Assembly: GCF_022637455.1 (NCBI RefSeq)
Contig: NZ_CP093341.1
Span: forward strand, 1,488,001-1,552,000
DNA: 64,000 nucleotides
From: Lysobacter sp. S4-A87
GTDB taxonomy: Bacteria; Pseudomonadota; Gammaproteobacteria; Xanthomonadales; Xanthomonadaceae
Reading direction: 5' to 3'
The notes beneath the pieces are model-generated. The model did no database searches. It worked only from the letters and a program-made list of their open reading frames with translations, and was not told the origin of the DNA. Made by a program: the position numbers and the translations under genes. This document shows positions 63,985-64,000 of this stretch, piece by piece (the stretch's first letter is position 1; every line of letters starts with the position of its first letter).

Positions 63985-64000
63985 ATGAGCCCCAGACCGA
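63985..64000 (+). CDS. Possible start of a gene that continues beyond the window
   Basis: An ATG at 63985 (MSPRP) lies 36 bp after the tagaat repeats. Too little is visible to name it or to show that it is a gene. Confidence 0.3.

Overview
The window is a gene-dense, high-GC chromosomal segment. Gene content and order point to a gammaproteobacterium of the Xanthomonadaceae, most like Lysobacter or a close relative. The signs are a fused cysNC, the lptB-rpoN-hpf-hprK-rapZ-PTS-mgtE order, the yqgE-ruvX-pyrB order, an amgK-murU pair, a pilT-pilU pair, and many dispersed hairpin repeats at gene ends. The assignment is by recognition and no search was run. I saw no tRNA, rRNA, CRISPR array, prophage or transposase gene.

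Layout. 1-1.6 kb: end of an M20 peptidase and a small GlsB-type membrane protein. 1.6-12.8 kb: an almost complete assimilatory sulfate locus, cysNC-cysD facing away from cysJ-cysI-cysH, then the regulator cysB, the siroheme synthase cysG and cysK; no sulfate transporter is present. 13.0-14.7 kb: amgK-murU (peptidoglycan sugar recycling). 14.8-21.8 kb: DUF2066-perM-like-hda facing away from purM-(DUF2238)-purN-DUF3108-DUF3108. 21.9-25.1 kb: a Tat-exported SDR-type protein and a bolA-murA-EF-hand group. 25.3-38.0 kb: a long co-oriented envelope and regulation cluster, kdsD-kdsC-lptC-lptA-lptB-rpoN-hpf-hprK-rapZ, then a 1.3-kb interruption with two small secreted proteins and repeats, then the EIIA-Man/HPr/EI phosphorelay and mgtE. 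38.0-44.1 kb: hydrolase, TPR protein, yqgE-ruvX-pyrB, an M49-like lipoprotein and tag. 44.2-48.8 kb: the twitching ATPases pilT-pilU, then yggS-proC-DUF4426. 48.8-54.9 kb: BtuF-like protein, pdxH, P-loop kinase, aroK-aroB, WGR protein, hemE, GFA protein. 55-64 kb: a secreted DUF1579-like protein, an M13 peptidase, a YgjP-like metallopeptidase, DUF2058, a membrane protein, and a giant periplasmic-propeller hybrid histidine kinase.

Functional themes. Sulfate is activated by CysDNC, reduced by CysH and CysJI (siroheme from CysG) and fixed into cysteine by CysK under CysB. KdsD/KdsC and LptC/A/B make and export LPS. HprK, HPr, EI and EIIA-Man form a regulatory phosphorelay beside rpoN and rapZ.

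Most of the window is conserved housekeeping DNA. The parts worth a second look are a 115-bp three-way-junction inverted repeat (33770-33884), the loss of ptsN between hpf and hprK with a 36-codon ORF in its place, REP-like elements that form inverted pairs after genes, an M49-like lipoprotein with an HEXXH motif, a 15-bp minisatellite inside a metallopeptidase gene, and several starts that look leaderless.
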